Source of the DNA: Pseudovibrio sp. Ad37
Lineage (GTDB): Bacteria > Pseudomonadota > Alphaproteobacteria > Rhizobiales > Stappiaceae
Assembly (NCBI RefSeq): GCF_001623075.1
Contig: NZ_LMCF01000102.1
Location: 1-58,811 of the forward strand
Reading direction: 5' to 3'
DNA: 58,811 nt
Shown: positions 1 through 9,388 of the stretch, one piece after another
Numbering within the stretch: the stretch's first letter is position 1
Layout of the letters: each line of letters starts with the position of its first letter
Notes under the pieces: generated by a model
The model's database searches: none
Told to the model about the DNA's origin: nothing
The model's input: only the letters and a program-made list of their open reading frames with translations
Program-made: the position numbers and the translations under genes

Positions 1-176
1 GTATCCGTTGCGTGAAGCCCAAATAATCATCGAAAGGTGGAGGATACACTACAATACCAAACGCCCCCATAGTGCGCTGAACTTCCGCCCACCGGCTCCT
101 GAAGTAATCATTCCAGTAGACCAAAGGCCAGTCATGCACTAACTTTCAAACCGGACCACTCAAGTGGGGCTGATCA
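1..176 (+). mobile_element. Right end of an IS3-family insertion sequence
   Basis: The window opens inside an insertion sequence. It holds the last part of an OrfB-type transposase (2-142) and, just after its stop, a terminal sequence that reads on the minus strand from 176 as TGATCAGCCCCACTTGAG and continues to about 147. A TGA/TGATCA tip followed by a GC-rich stretch is usual for IS3-family ends. The left end lies outside the window, so neither the matching inverted repeat nor a target duplication can be checked. Confidence 0.7.
2..142 (+). CDS. IS3-family transposase OrfB, C-terminal fragment (cut by window edge)
   Basis: The open frame runs from the window edge to a TAA at 140-142. Its translation contains YNTKRPHSALNFRPPAPE, the conserved tail of IS3-family integrase-core transposases (rve/DDE superfamily), where the YN.xRPHSAL motif follows the catalytic glutamate helix. 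Only about 46 residues are visible, so it is unknown whether the gene is intact upstream. It lies directly before the presumed right inverted repeat, the normal arrangement in these elements. Confidence 0.8.
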   Translation, partial: YPLREAQIIIERWRIHYNTKRPHSALNFRPPAPEVIIPVDQRPVMH

Positions 177-190
177 CAAGGCCTAAACGC

Positions 191-210
191 AAAAAACTCC
201 CAGAAGGGAG
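191..210 (-). terminator. Intrinsic terminator of tRNA-Lys
   Basis: Read on the minus strand, CTCCC, loop TTCT, GGGAG is followed by six T. It lies about 35 bp downstream of the tRNA-Lys 3' end and is correctly oriented to end that transcript. Confidence 0.75.
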
Positions 211-245
211 CTTTGCTAAACCTCTTTATATACCATGAGGTTAAA

Positions 246-321
246 TGGTGAGCCCGCACGGGTTCGAACCGTGGACCTACTGATTAAAAGTCAGTTGCTC
301 TACCAGCTGAGCTACGGGCTC
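246..321 (-). tRNA. tRNA-Lys (anticodon TTT)
   Basis: The reverse complement is a complete 76-nt tRNA with encoded CCA. The acceptor stem GAGCCCG pairs with CGGGCTC, the T-arm carries GGTTCGAACC, the D-arm reads AGCTCAGCTGGTAGAGC, and the anticodon loop is CTTTTAA, giving anticodon TTT. The discriminator base is A at 249. Confidence 0.97.
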
Positions 322-815
322 TCAGGCGCGTCTGGTGTGGTCGCTGCCTGTGAAGGGTCTTCTAAGGATTGCAGGTATTTAGCGCAAGCGCTTTTTTTGA
401 TTTTCCACACTGTGCATTGAATTTGAATCAAGTATGCATCTTACGTCTCGCATAATCACGAAGAGAAGGCGGCTACACTTAAGTGCCTTCAGCGAAGAAT
501 GCGCCTCATACGCGCTAATGCCGAGAGTTAAGAGTGGGAGCTATCATCAGACTTCCCCCCTAGGGCATATTGTCTCGATTTCTCCGTAAAACTACAACCT
601 AAAGCTCATTCAGCCATGCATTTTCACAGCAATTCATGGGTTTTAAGTATCCTTAACAAATGCAGATTATTCAGTTAAATACGAATAAATACAAACAGTT
701 ACGACAATAAAAAATTCCGTGACGCAGAGCATCATCGTGCAAATTCAATCAAAAGTTGTGAAATATCTAAATACTGTGGAGATGCGTGTTTTGATCAATT
801 AGTGGAGTTGGCTTT
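322..815. other. Intergenic region between tRNA-Lys and the nos operon
   Basis: About 490 bp, AT-rich and without a convincing open frame or RNA fold. It should contain the tRNA-Lys promoter (minus strand, near its left edge) and the upstream part of the nosR promoter (near its right edge). I see no other feature in it. Confidence 0.6.
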
Positions 816-829
816 TTGATCTGTCGCAA
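816..829 (+). promoter_or_regulatory. FNR/NNR-type box upstream of nosR
   Basis: TTGATCTGTCGCAA has the spacing TTG-N8-CAA of the FNR/DNR/NnrR consensus TTGAT-N4-ATCAA; the left half-site is perfect and the right half matches 3 of 5. It lies 69 bp upstream of the nosR start codon, a usual place for an activator site. Control of nos genes by FNR-family regulators that sense low oxygen or nitric oxide is established in denitrifiers; which family member acts here is unknown. Confidence 0.6.
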
Positions 830-897
830 AGAACTCGCCTCCGAATAAGCGCACCTACTTAATGTATATTTTTCATGCGAGATAAGGTTTCTCGGAA

Positions 898-3105
898 ATG
901 CGAGCTCTCAGGTTGCGCACTGTCTTCCTTCTAATTTTTACGTTCTTTCTCAGTGCGTCGAACTATGCGATAGCTGCGTCGGATTCTTCAAACCGTGTTC
1001 TCGACTTTGCCAAAAAAGTTGAGGTCACAAAATTCTTTCCTAAGGCCGACAAGTACGGTGCACTGCGCGAGGACATCGCAGTGTTGCCAGCAATGGCCGG
1101 AGATGACGTTTTAGGTTGGGTATTCCTAACCACTGATCTCGTTTCCACAACAGGATATTCTGGCAAGCCTATTGATACGTTGGTTGGTATCAATCCAGAC
1201 GGCATGCTTACAAGCGTTCAGCTGGTAAAACACGCGGAACCAATCGTCCTGATTGGTATTCCTGATAGCGAGATCAAAAAGATCACCGAGAACTACGCAG
1301 GTCTCGATATCAAGAAAGAAGCAGCGCAGGGCGGGTCGGCTCATGAGCTGGATATTATCTCCGGCGCGACCGTCACCATTATGGTGATTGATGATTCCGT
1401 CGTGAGAGCAAGCCTGAAAGTGGCGCGCACCCTCGGACTTGGTGGCCTGAAAGGCGCTACTACTGACACTGGTCCAAAATTTGTCATCGATCCAGAAAAA
1501 GCAGAAGTCTCTGACTGGATGACAATGACTGGTGATGGTTCTATCCGTCGTCTGACGCTCGATGTGGGCCAGGTCAACGCCGCTTTTGTAGAGCAGGGCA
1601 ATCCCAAAGCCATCAAACGTCCAGAGAAGGGACCAGAAACCGACTCTTACGTCGATATGTTTATGGCGCTTGCTGACGTCCCAACTGTAGGTCGTACGAT
1701 CCTGGGAGACGCAGAGTATGCCAATCTGAAAAATCGCCTTAAAGAAGGTGAGCACGCCATCGTAGTTCTCGGTCGGGGTCGATATTCTTTCAAAGGCACA
1801 GGCTACGTACGTGGTGGCATCTTTGATCGTATTCAGCTGATCCAGAATGACATTTCAGTACGCTTCAGAGACCGTCAACACAAACGTCTCGGCGTTGTGG
1901 CTGCAGATGATGCGCCAATGTTCAAAGAACTGGACATGTTCACCATTCCTGCAGACTCTGGTTTCGATCCAAGTAAACCATTCCGGCTGCAGCTTCTTGT
2001 GCACCGTACGATTGGTGCAATTGAGAAAACCTTCCTGACATTTGATCTGGGCTATCAGTTGCCGCAGCAATACCTGAAGAAGGTAGAGGTTGTGCCAGTT
2101 GCAGCAGCAGATGCAGGAAATGGAGAAGGCGCAGTTGCCGCTCCTGCAGAAGAAGGCCGCGTAGAGCTTTGGCAGCGCATTTGGAATGATCGCCAGGTTG
2201 ATATCGCGATCTTGGGCATTGCACTTACAATCCTGACAGGCGTTTTCTTCTTCCAGATGCAGGTTGCCAAATCAGAGAAGTTTACCTTCTGGTTCCGTAT
2301 TGGCTTCCTAACCTTCGTCTTGGTCTGGCTGGGCTGGATGGAAAACGCGCAGCTCTCTGTTGTAAACGTATTGGCGCTCTTCTCAGCGCTGACGACAGAA
2401 TTCAGCTGGACCGCGTTCCTGATGGATCCACTCGTGTTCCTACTGTGGTTTGCTGTTGCAGCAGCACTCATCTTCTGGGGGCGTGGCGCATATTGCGGCT
2501 GGCTTTGCCCATTTGGTGCACTTCAGGAACTAACCAATCGGATCGCGAAGTTCTTCAAAGTTCCACAAGTCTCACTGCCTTGGGGATTGCATGAGCGCCT
2601 CTGGGCCGTGAAGTACATGATCTTCCTCGCTCTATTTGGCTTGTCACTCTACTCATTGGCAGTTGCTGAGCATTATGCAGAGGTTGAACCATTCAAGACC
2701 GCAATTATTTTGAAGTTCCAGCGCGGATGGCCGTTTGTCCTGTTCGCTGTGGCGCTCTTGACCGCGGGTCTGTTTATCGAGCGGTTCTATTGCCGATACC
2801 TCTGTCCGCTTGGTGCAGCACTCGCCATTCCAGCACGCCTACGCATGTTCGACTGGCTGAAGCGCTACAAAGAGTGCGGCAATCCATGCTCCCGTTGCGA
2901 AAAGGACTGCATGGTTGGAGCGATCCACCCAGAGGGCAACATCAATCCAAACGAATGCCTGAACTGCCTGCACTGTCAGGTTCTGTATCAGAGTGACGAC
3001 AAATGTCCGGTCTGCATTAAGAAGCTTGCCAAGCGCAAGAAGTTCGAAGCGCAGACGGGTATTTCAAAGACGGAAAAGGGCACTTCCGTCAAACAACCGG
3101 CTTAG
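898..3105 (+). CDS. nosR: NosR, membrane flavo/iron-sulfur protein for N2O reduction
   Basis: 735 residues. A signal peptide (about 1-26) precedes a periplasmic FMN-binding domain with the covalent flavinylation motif SGATVT at 155-160. Several transmembrane helices (about 435-680) follow, carrying two Cx3CP motifs on the membrane domain, CGWLCPFG near 533 and CRYLCPLG near 632. After about 660 come ferredoxin-like cysteines, CGNPCSRCEKDC and CLNCLHC. NosR is needed for nos expression and for electron supply to NosZ from the quinol pool. It is the first gene of nosRZDFYL, about 35 bp before nosZ. The flavin needs an ApbE/NosX transferase, which is not in the window. Confidence 0.96.
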   Translation: MRALRLRTVFLLIFTFFLSASNYAIAASDSSNRVLDFAKKVEVTKFFPKADKYGALREDIAVLPAMAGDDVLGWVFLTTDLVSTTGYSGKPIDTLVGINPDGMLTSVQLVKHAEPIVLIGIPDSEIKKITENYAGLDIKKEAAQGGSAHELDIISGATVTIMVIDDSVVRASLKVARTLGLGGLKGATTDTGPKFVIDPEKAEVSDWMTMTGDGSIRRLTLDVGQVNAAFVEQGNPKAIKRPEKGPETDSYVDMFMALADVPTVGRTILGDAEYANLKNRLKEGEHAIVVLGRGRYSFKGTGYVRGGIFDRIQLIQNDISVRFRDRQHKRLGVVAADDAPMFKELDMFTIPADSGFDPSKPFRLQLLVHRTIGAIEKTFLTFDLGYQLPQQYLKKVEVVPVAAADAGNGEGAVAAPAEEGRVELWQRIWNDRQVDIAILGIALTILTGVFFFQMQVAKSEKFTFWFRIGFLTFVLVWLGWMENAQLSVVNVLALFSALTTEFSWTAFLMDPLVFLLWFAVAAALIFWGRGAYCGWLCPFGALQELTNRIAKFFKVPQVSLPWGLHERLWAVKYMIFLALFGLSLYSLAVAEHYAEVEPFKTAIILKFQRGWPFVLFAVALLTAGLFIERFYCRYLCPLGAALAIPARLRMFDWLKRYKECGNPCSRCEKDCMVGAIHPEGNINPNECLNCLHCQVLYQSDDKCPVCIKKLAKRKKFEAQTGISKTEKGTSVKQPA

Positions 3106-3140
3106 GCCAAATCTACTAGAAAGTATCAAGGGAGACTTTC

Positions 3141-5048
3141 ATGACTGATAGAAAAGAGACAGGTCTGTCACGCCGCGCATTGCTCGGTGGTACTGCTAAA
3201 ACAGCCGCTGTTGCGGGTCTGGGTGCAGTGGCAGTTGCTGGCGCTACTGGTGGCATCACTGCTGCACAGGCAGCTGAAGGTAACGACTTCCACGTTGCTC
3301 CGGGTGACCTGGACGAATACTACGGCTTCTGGTCTTCTGGTCAGGCAGGCGAGCTGCGCATTCTGGGTATCCCATCCATGCGTGAACTGATGCGCGTTCC
3401 GGTGTTCAACCGTTGTTCTGCAACCGGTTGGGGCCAGACCAACGAATCCAAAAAAATTCTGACAGAAAACCTTCTGCCAGAAACCAAAGAGTTCCTTGCA
3501 GCTCATAATATGGACACATACGACAACGGTGACCTTCACCACCCACATATGTCCTTCACCGACGGCAAATATGACGGCCGCTACCTGTTCATGAACGATA
3601 AGGCAAATACTCGCGTTGCACGTATTCGTCTTGACGTGATGAAAGCAGACAAGATCATCGAAGTGCCAAACGCGCACGACATCCATGGTCTACGTCCTCA
3701 AAAATGGCCTCGTACAGGTTATGTCTTCGCAAACGGTGAGCACGAAGCTCCACTCGTAAACGATGGTAAAATCCTTGATAAGCCTGAAGAATATACCTGC
3801 ATATTCACCGCGATTGACGGCGATACCATGGAAGTCGCATGGCAGGTGATTGTATCCGGTAACCTGGATAACTGTGATGCGGACTATCAGGGCAAATACG
3901 CATTCTCAACCAGCTACAACTCAGAAATGGGTACCAACCTGGCAGAGATGACTGCGTCCGAAATGGACCACTGTGTTGTCTTCAACATCAAACGCATTGA
4001 AGAAGGCGTCAAAAACGGCGACTACGAAATGCTGAATGGCGTGCCTGTTCTTGATGGCCGTAAAGGCTCCAAGTACACCGCATACGTTCCAGTGCCGAAC
4101 AGCCCACACGGCTGTAACACTTGCCCAGACAAAAAACACGTTATGATCGCTGGTAAACTGTCTCCAACAGTTTCTGTTATCGACGTGGACAAGCTGGATG
4201 CAGTGTTTGACGGTGCAGATCCACGTTCCGCAGTTGTTGCAGAACCTGAGCTGGGCCTTGGCCCTCTCCACACAGCATTCGATAACCGCGGTTTCGCATA
4301 CACCACACTGTTCCTCGACAGCCAGATGGTTAAATGGGACATCGACAAAGCAATCCGTCAGTACGCTGGTGAAGAAATCGACCCAATCCATTCTAAGATT
4401 GATGTCGCTTATCAGCCAGGCCACAACCACACTTCCATGGGTGAAACCCTGGACGCTGACGGTAAGTGGCTTGTTTCCCTGAACAAGTTCTCCAAAGACC
4501 GCTTCTTGAACGTTGGTCCTTTGAAGCCTGAAAACGAGCAGCTGATCGATATTTCTGGCGACGAAATGAAGATCGTTCATGACGGCCCAACATTCGCTGA
4601 GCCACATGACGTCATCATCGTTCACCGTTCTCTCGTGAACCCAGCATCTGTTTGGGATCGTAACGACCCAACATTCGCTGATGCAGTTGCACAGGCAAAA
4701 GCAGACGGTGTTGATCTGGAAGAAGCAGAACACGTAATTCGCGATGGCAACAAAGTTCGCGTTTACATGCACTCTGCAGCTCCGACTTTCTCTCTTGAGA
4801 AATTCACCGTGAAGCAGGGCGATGAAGTCACCGTTTACGTCACCAACATTGATGACATTGACGATCTGACACATGGCTTCTGTATCTCCAACTACGGTGT
4901 AGCAATGGAAGTTGCTCCTCAGGCAACTGCTTCTGTGACCTTCATTGCTGAGCGTCCAGGTGTTCACTGGTTCTACTGCCAGTGGTTCTGTCACGCACTG
5001 CACATGGAAATGCGCGGCCGTATGTTCGTTGAGCCTCGCGACGCATAA
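3141..5048 (+). CDS. nosZ: Nitrous oxide reductase NosZ (Tat-exported, clade I)
   Basis: 635 residues, the usual length. It reduces N2O to N2 in the periplasm. The N-terminus has a twin-arginine signal (SRRALLGG, residues 10-17) ending in a run of small residues, which marks clade I enzymes that are exported folded. The middle is a beta-propeller with many histidines for the CuZ cluster, such as [16 protein letters not shown] and GHNHTSMGE. The C-terminal cupredoxin domain holds the CuA site: HGFCISNYG and then [15 protein letters not shown] near the end. A good ribosome site, AAGGGAGA, precedes the ATG. It follows nosR and precedes the copper-insertion genes nosDFYL. Confidence 0.98.
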   Translation: MTDRKETGLSRRALLGGTAKTAAVAGLGAVAVAGATGGITAAQAAEGNDFHVAPGDLDEYYGFWSSGQAGELRILGIPSMRELMRVPVFNRCSATGWGQTNESKKILTENLLPETKEFLAAHNMDTYDNGDLHHPHMSFTDGKYDGRYLFMNDKANTRVARIRLDVMKADKIIEVPNAHDIHGLRPQKWPRTGYVFANGEHEAPLVNDGKILDKPEEYTCIFTAIDGDTMEVAWQVIVSGNLDNCDADYQGKYAFSTSYNSEMGTNLAEMTASEMDHCVVFNIKRIEEGVKNGDYEMLNGVPVLDGRKGSKYTAYVPVPNSPHGCNTCPDKKHVMIAGKLSPTVSVIDVDKLDAVFDGADPRSAVVAEPELGLGPLHTAFDNRGFAYTTLFLDSQMVKWDIDKAIRQYAGEEIDPIHSKIDVAYQPGHNHTSMGETLDADGKWLVSLNKFSKDRFLNVGPLKPENEQLIDISGDEMKIVHDGPTFAEPHDVIIVHRSLVNPASVWDRNDPTFADAVAQAKADGVDLEEAEHVIRDGNKVRVYMHSAAPTFSLEKFTVKQGDEVTVYVTNIDDIDDLTHGFCISNYGVAMEVAPQATASVTFIAERPGVHWFYCQWFCHALHMEMRGRMFVEPRDA

Positions 5049-5061
5049 GGGAGCAGCGGGC

Positions 5062-6336
5062 ATGACAAGGTTGTTCTGGCAAACATTGCTGGGAGCGACG
5101 GCTTTGATTGGCGTGAGCGTTTCTGCTCACGCCACTGAAATCCCTGTTCCTGCACAGCCTGATGCCTTAGCCCGCGCCTTAGAAAAGGCGCAGGACGGAG
5201 ACGTTTTGCGCCTTTCTGCTGGAATTCATCAGGGACCGATCATCATTGATCGGTCTTTGGTGCTTAAAGGAGAGCCAGGCGCAGAGCTTAAAGGCAATGG
5301 CAAAGGCTCAGTAATAACTGTCGAAGCACCAGATGTGGTCGTCGATGGACTGGTCATTACCGGTTCAGGTCTTTCCAACCAAACAATCGATTCAGGCGTG
5401 AAGCTGACAAAAAAAGCAGATCGTGCCCGAATTACAGGCAATAAGTTCCTCAACAATCTGGTGGGTGTGGATGCACACGGCCCAGATGATGCTTACGTTG
5501 CCGATAACCTGATTGAAGGACGTCGCGATCTGCGCCCCAACGAGCGCGGAAACGGCATATATGTCTGGAACTCACCACGACTTGTCGTGGAGTTCAACAC
5601 CATCAAATATGGCCGTGACGGTATTTTCGTAAACACCAGTCCAAACGATACTCTGAGAAATAACTATTTCCAAAACACACGCTTTGCCGTGCACTATATG
5701 TATGGCAACAAAGGAACTATCTCCAACAACGTCTCAGTAGACAATCACATTGGCTACGCTCTTATGTTTTCCGACAAGCTAACCATCACAAACAACATTT
5801 CTGATGGAGATCGCGACCACGGCTTGATGCTGAACTATGCAAACAATGCCGTAATCACCGGAAATCATGTGAAAGCATCGCCTGAAAAATGTTTATTTAT
5901 GTACAACGCTAACAAAAACAAAGTCGACGGAAATACGTTCGAGCGTTGTGAGATTGGAGTTCATTTCACAGCTGGTTCCGCTAAAAACAAGTTTTCCAAC
6001 AATGCTTTCATCGGAAATAAAACTCAGGTCAAATACGTGGGCACACGTCACCTTGAGTGGACCTATGAAGGTCGTGGAAACTTCTGGAGCGATCATTCAG
6101 CCTTTGACATGAACGGAGATGGAGTAGCCGACACCGCCTACCGGCCAAACGACATGGTCGATCAAATTCTCTGGACGCAACCCGCTGCAAAACTGCTTAC
6201 CGGAAGTCCTGCGGTTCAACTCCTCAGTTGGACGCAGTCTCAGTTCCCGGCGCTTTTGCCAGGTGGAATCGTGGACACAAAACCACTGATGCATGCACCA
6301 GAGTTAGCAAAGCCGAAGGTAGGAGCAAGAAGATGA
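5062..6336 (+). CDS. nosD: NosD, periplasmic copper-site maturation protein
   Basis: 424 residues from the ATG at 5062, chosen because AAGGGAGCAG lies just before it; an open frame upstream overlaps nosZ and is not needed. A signal peptide (about 1-24, ending SAHA) is followed by right-handed parallel beta-helix (CASH/NosD) repeats of the type NNxxxxNxxGI/V with abundant asparagine ladders. NosD works with the ABC transporter NosFY to build the sulfide-bridged CuZ site of NosZ in the periplasm. Its stop overlaps the nosF start by 4 bp (ATGA), which suggests translational coupling. Confidence 0.95.
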   Translation: MTRLFWQTLLGATALIGVSVSAHATEIPVPAQPDALARALEKAQDGDVLRLSAGIHQGPIIIDRSLVLKGEPGAELKGNGKGSVITVEAPDVVVDGLVITGSGLSNQTIDSGVKLTKKADRARITGNKFLNNLVGVDAHGPDDAYVADNLIEGRRDLRPNERGNGIYVWNSPRLVVEFNTIKYGRDGIFVNTSPNDTLRNNYFQNTRFAVHYMYGNKGTISNNVSVDNHIGYALMFSDKLTITNNISDGDRDHGLMLNYANNAVITGNHVKASPEKCLFMYNANKNKVDGNTFERCEIGVHFTAGSAKNKFSNNAFIGNKTQVKYVGTRHLEWTYEGRGNFWSDHSAFDMNGDGVADTAYRPNDMVDQILWTQPAAKLLTGSPAVQLLSWTQSQFPALLPGGIVDTKPLMHAPELAKPKVGARR

Positions 6337-7253
6337 ATAATACAGTTCTTCGAGCTGAAAACGTCCGCATGACCTTCGATGGACGGGATGCTGTAAAAGA
6401 TCTTTCATTTGAACTGGGAAGCGCAGAGAGGGTTGCGCTCCTCGGACACAATGGGGCAGGGAAAACGACATTCTTTAAGATGTCACTTGGCTTTCTAACC
6501 CCAACAGATGGACGGATTGAAGTTTTGAGCGCAGAGCCTGGCAGTGATAAAGCACGCGCATCCACTGCGTTCCTGCCCGAATCTGTTGCCTTTCAAAGAA
6601 CATTGACAGGTGTCGAAGTTCTCAAATACTACGCAAAACTAAAAGGCGAAGATGCAAAGAAAGCCATTGGTTTGCTCGAGCGGGTCGGACTTGCAGAAGC
6701 AGGACGCCGCCGCGTTGGGACATACTCAAAAGGCATGCGTCAACGTCTGGGGCTGGCACAAGCATTGATCGGGACACCAAAACTTGTCCTTCTTGATGAG
6801 CCAACAAGTGGCCTTGATCCGATTTCTCGGCAAAATTTCTACGATTTGGTGACTGAGATTTCAGGGAACGGAGCAACAGTTTTGCTGTCATCTCACGCTT
6901 TGACGGAAATGGAAGCACGCACTGATCGCATCTTGATCATGTCCAAAGGCAAGCTGGTCGCAAACGATACGCTTGACCATTTGCGGACTGCAGCAAGATT
7001 ACCAATCCGCCTCAAGGTGAAGTCGAAAGAAGAACCTGCTGAGCAACTGGCGAACCGCTTGGGTGGCACTCCGGTAAATTGTCGCTCAGTAGAAATCATG
7101 TGTGCACACGAAGACAAGATCGCAAGAATCGCTGCGGTCACCAGCCTTGGCGCGATGATCGAAGATATCGATGTCCATCTGCCAACTCTGGATGATGTGT
7201 ATAAGCACTTCTCCGAAAAAGCAGATCTCGAAGATAGTGCAGGGGAGGCATAA
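6333..7253 (+). CDS. nosF: NosF, ABC transporter ATPase for CuZ assembly
   Basis: 306 residues. Walker A GHNGAGKTT begins near residue 36, the signature YSKGMRQRLGLAQAL lies near 131 and Walker B VLLDEPTSGLDP follows near 151. The ATP-binding subunit pairs with NosY and is thought to supply a sulfur species or energise NosD for NosZ maturation. The start at 6333 overlaps the nosD stop by 4 bp. An upstream in-frame extension lies wholly inside nosD and lacks a ribosome site. About 80 C-terminal residues after the ABC core resemble the accessory domain of copper-type ABC ATPases. Confidence 0.95.
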   Translation: MNNTVLRAENVRMTFDGRDAVKDLSFELGSAERVALLGHNGAGKTTFFKMSLGFLTPTDGRIEVLSAEPGSDKARASTAFLPESVAFQRTLTGVEVLKYYAKLKGEDAKKAIGLLERVGLAEAGRRRVGTYSKGMRQRLGLAQALIGTPKLVLLDEPTSGLDPISRQNFYDLVTEISGNGATVLLSSHALTEMEARTDRILIMSKGKLVANDTLDHLRTAARLPIRLKVKSKEEPAEQLANRLGGTPVNCRSVEIMCAHEDKIARIAAVTSLGAMIEDIDVHLPTLDDVYKHFSEKADLEDSAGEA

Positions 7254-7257
7254 AGGT

Positions 7258-8088
7258 ATGTTTCAACGCATCCTCACTGTAGCTCAGCAAGAATTCCGGA
7301 TTGGCTTACGAAATCGCTGGATCTTACTTTCTGTTGTGATCCTGAGCGCGTTCTCGATGGCACTGGCCTTGCTCGGTTCAGCCCCCGCTGGCACGCTTGA
7401 TGTAAGCCGCATGACAATCACTGTAGCTTCTCTGTCCAGCCTGTCAGTCTATCTGGTTCCGTTGATCGCGCTGCTTCTCGCTTTTGATGCTGTTGCAGGT
7501 GAAATCGAACGCGGGACCTTGCTGCTGATCTTCTCTTCACCAATGACGCGAAGCGAGTTCCTCATTGGCAAGGCTGTCGGACATATCTGCGTTTTACTGC
7601 TGGCTCTCACTCTCGGCTACGGATCAACCGCATTGATGCTGGCAGCAACCGGCGGCGGTGACACCAGTGGTTTCATTGATTTTGCGCGGCTGATCGCAAC
7701 CTCAGCCATCCTCGGCTTTGCATTCCTGTCTCTTGGATACATCGTCAGTGCACTCGTGCGCCAGGTGACGACAGCAGCTGCAATGGCGATCGGAATTTGG
7801 CTGGTACTGATCGTGCTTTACGATCTGGCATTGTTAGGTGCACTGGTCGCTGATAGCGAAGGCTTCTTTGCCTCCAGCGTGTTCCCATTCGCTCTGTTGG
7901 CAAATCCAGCGGATGCCTTCCGCTTGTTCAACCTTTCAGCACTTGATGCCAACGCCATGGTCGGCGGTATGGCAGGCGTCGCTGAAAGCCTTCCATTCCC
8001 GCCAGTCGTTGCTCTTGCATCCATCTTTGTGTTTGCAGGTGTTGCAATGTCTGGTGCAATCCTGCTGCTTAAGAGGGTTTCCCCATGA
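7258..8088 (+). CDS. nosY: NosY, ABC transporter permease for CuZ assembly
   Basis: 276 residues with about six hydrophobic segments: near 22-42, 57-80, 110-135, 145-170, 175-200 and the last 25 residues. The N-terminal FQRILTVAQQEFRIGLRNRW is typical of ABC-2-type NosY permeases. AAAGG precedes the ATG, which sits 4 bp after the nosF stop. It forms the membrane part of the NosDFY complex. Its stop overlaps the nosL start. Confidence 0.94.
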   Translation: MFQRILTVAQQEFRIGLRNRWILLSVVILSAFSMALALLGSAPAGTLDVSRMTITVASLSSLSVYLVPLIALLLAFDAVAGEIERGTLLLIFSSPMTRSEFLIGKAVGHICVLLLALTLGYGSTALMLAATGGGDTSGFIDFARLIATSAILGFAFLSLGYIVSALVRQVTTAAAMAIGIWLVLIVLYDLALLGALVADSEGFFASSVFPFALLANPADAFRLFNLSALDANAMVGGMAGVAESLPFPPVVALASIFVFAGVAMSGAILLLKRVSP

Positions 8089-8612
8089 TGAAGAAACTAT
8101 TCGCAGTCGTTGGTGTCACGTTGCTTCTGGCAGCGTGTCAGGAGAAAGAAGAAATCGTCAAGCCGGTCGCCATGGAACTTAGTGTCGAAGCTGCAGGTTT
8201 CTACTGCCAGATGACTGTTTTGGATCATGAAGGGCCAAAAGCTCAAATTCACTTGGCAGGTAGCCCGTTTCCACTGTGGTTCTCGCAGGTACGAGATGCA
8301 GTCGCCTTCACACGCTTGCCTGAAGAGTCCAAAGATTACGTCGCGATCTATGTGAACGATATGGACAATGCAGTCAGCTGGGAGCAACCAGGCAACAACA
8401 ACTGGGTTGATGCCGATGCAGCATACTTCGTTATAGAAAGCACACAGAACGGTGGCATGGGGGCACCAGAGGCAATTCCATTTGGCACACAAGCAGGTGC
8501 TGAAAAGTTTTCTTCTGAAAACGGTGGTAAGGTTGTGAAACTGACAGAAATTCCTGATGAATACGTGCTCAAACCAGTTGAATTCGAACTCAGTGATGCG
8601 TCAAGCAACTAG
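8085..8612 (+). CDS. nosL: NosL, copper-binding lipoprotein chaperone
   Basis: 175 residues. A lipoprotein signal ends in LLAAC (cysteine 18), predicting a membrane anchor on the periplasmic side. The mature protein has the NosL core FYCQM followed by DHEGPKAQI; the cysteine and methionine are the Cu(I)-binding type seen in this family. NosL hands copper to apo-NosZ with help from NosDFY. The ATGATG start offers two adjacent codons (8085 or 8088), the first overlapping the nosY stop. It is the last gene before a strong terminator; the nosX often found next is absent. Confidence 0.93.
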   Translation: MMKKLFAVVGVTLLLAACQEKEEIVKPVAMELSVEAAGFYCQMTVLDHEGPKAQIHLAGSPFPLWFSQVRDAVAFTRLPEESKDYVAIYVNDMDNAVSWEQPGNNNWVDADAAYFVIESTQNGGMGAPEAIPFGTQAGAEKFSSENGGKVVKLTEIPDEYVLKPVEFELSDASSN

Positions 8613-8637
8613 CCCAGACTACAAAATCTGAAAATAC

Positions 8638-8665
8638 AAAACGCTCCAGAAATGGAGCGTTTTTT
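8638..8665 (+). terminator. Intrinsic terminator of the nos operon
   Basis: AAAACGCTCC, loop AGAAAT, GGAGCGTTTT form a 10-bp stem with the T-run at its base, 26 bp after the nosL stop. Confidence 0.9.
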
Positions 8666-8700
8666 GCGTCTAAACCAGTTTCACTGAATGGTAAGTTGTT

Positions 8701-9084
8701 TCAGTACTTGCAACGCTGCGGATAGCCAACCCTCAGATCTGGATCGCCAACCACAATCAGCTCATCAGGATCACACGTCACACTTTCCGTTGGAGAGCTG
8801 TCAAAAGGTCTGAACTTGAGTGCACGATGCCCGCAAATGAGTGTGGTTTCACCGCAAATGAACCCAACTTCTTCAGTGCTCCTATGCTTAACAATAGAAC
8901 CAAGTTCAGGCTCACCAAAAGACATATCCGCAGTCAGCAAGTTCAAAAAATCAACTTCAGGCGTCGCATCTGCAGCATGCATGCTTGCCGTTTTCAAGAG
9001 ATCGTCAAAAATATCATGCCGCGCAGTCGAATGTTGACTATCTACTTCGTTTGAATGTTCAGCGCGATTTAAGTCGATGGGCAT
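8701..9084 (-). CDS. Hypothetical protein, 127 residues
   Basis: I do not recognise a family. The start is placed at the ATG reading MPIDLNRAEH; a longer TTG start at 9132 is possible. The protein has no signal peptide or membrane segment. The N-terminal half is rich in histidine and acidic residues. The C-terminal half has several cysteines (FICGETTLICGH, VTCDPDEL, QRCKY at the end) and a proline/aspartate-rich stretch that looks like genuine coding. It converges on the nos operon, whose terminator lies between them. The ribosome site is weak, so the start is uncertain. It may not be expressed. Confidence 0.45.
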   Translation of the reverse strand: MPIDLNRAEHSNEVDSQHSTARHDIFDDLLKTASMHAADATPEVDFLNLLTADMSFGEPELGSIVKHRSTEEVGFICGETTLICGHRALKFRPFDSSPTESVTCDPDELIVVGDPDLRVGYPQRCKY

Positions 9085-9388
9085 AAGAGTTCTTTCAACT
9101 AGAGAACTAAAAGCAAATGTAAAAAATACCAATTCAGACGAACAATCTGATTATGTCCAATCTTTATGCGCCTTTCACATAATCAAGAAGGGAGCACAAA
9201 TTAGAGTTGAATTGGATAATAAATCCATATCGTAGATTTCAACAGCTGGAAAGGTAAATAAACTCAAGTTTTAAATAACCTGAGCAATGCACATTAAAAA
9301 TCAAAAAACAGAGGCACAACATAAAAGCAAACTAATCTTTAAAATACAATACCTTAACCCAATATTACATGAGATTTAAAAGACACAT
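9085..9388. other. AT-rich gap without a visible gene
   Basis: Strongly AT-rich, with no open frame of note, no hairpin with a T-run and no RNA gene that I can recognise. It presumably holds the promoter of the hypothetical gene to its left on the minus strand. Confidence 0.5.

Noticed and set aside
791-800. TTGATCAATT as a second FNR box before nosR
   Set aside because: It is a contiguous palindrome without the four-base spacer; the box at 816-829 has the right spacing.
1126-1755. 209-codon minus-strand frame inside nosR
   Set aside because: It is antisense to a well-supported nosR, has no domain or ribosome site, and its composition is that of a shadow frame.
3921-5063. 380-codon minus-strand frame opposite nosZ
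   Set aside because: Cysteine- and valine-rich shadow of the nosZ reading frame; NosZ motifs on the other strand are unambiguous.
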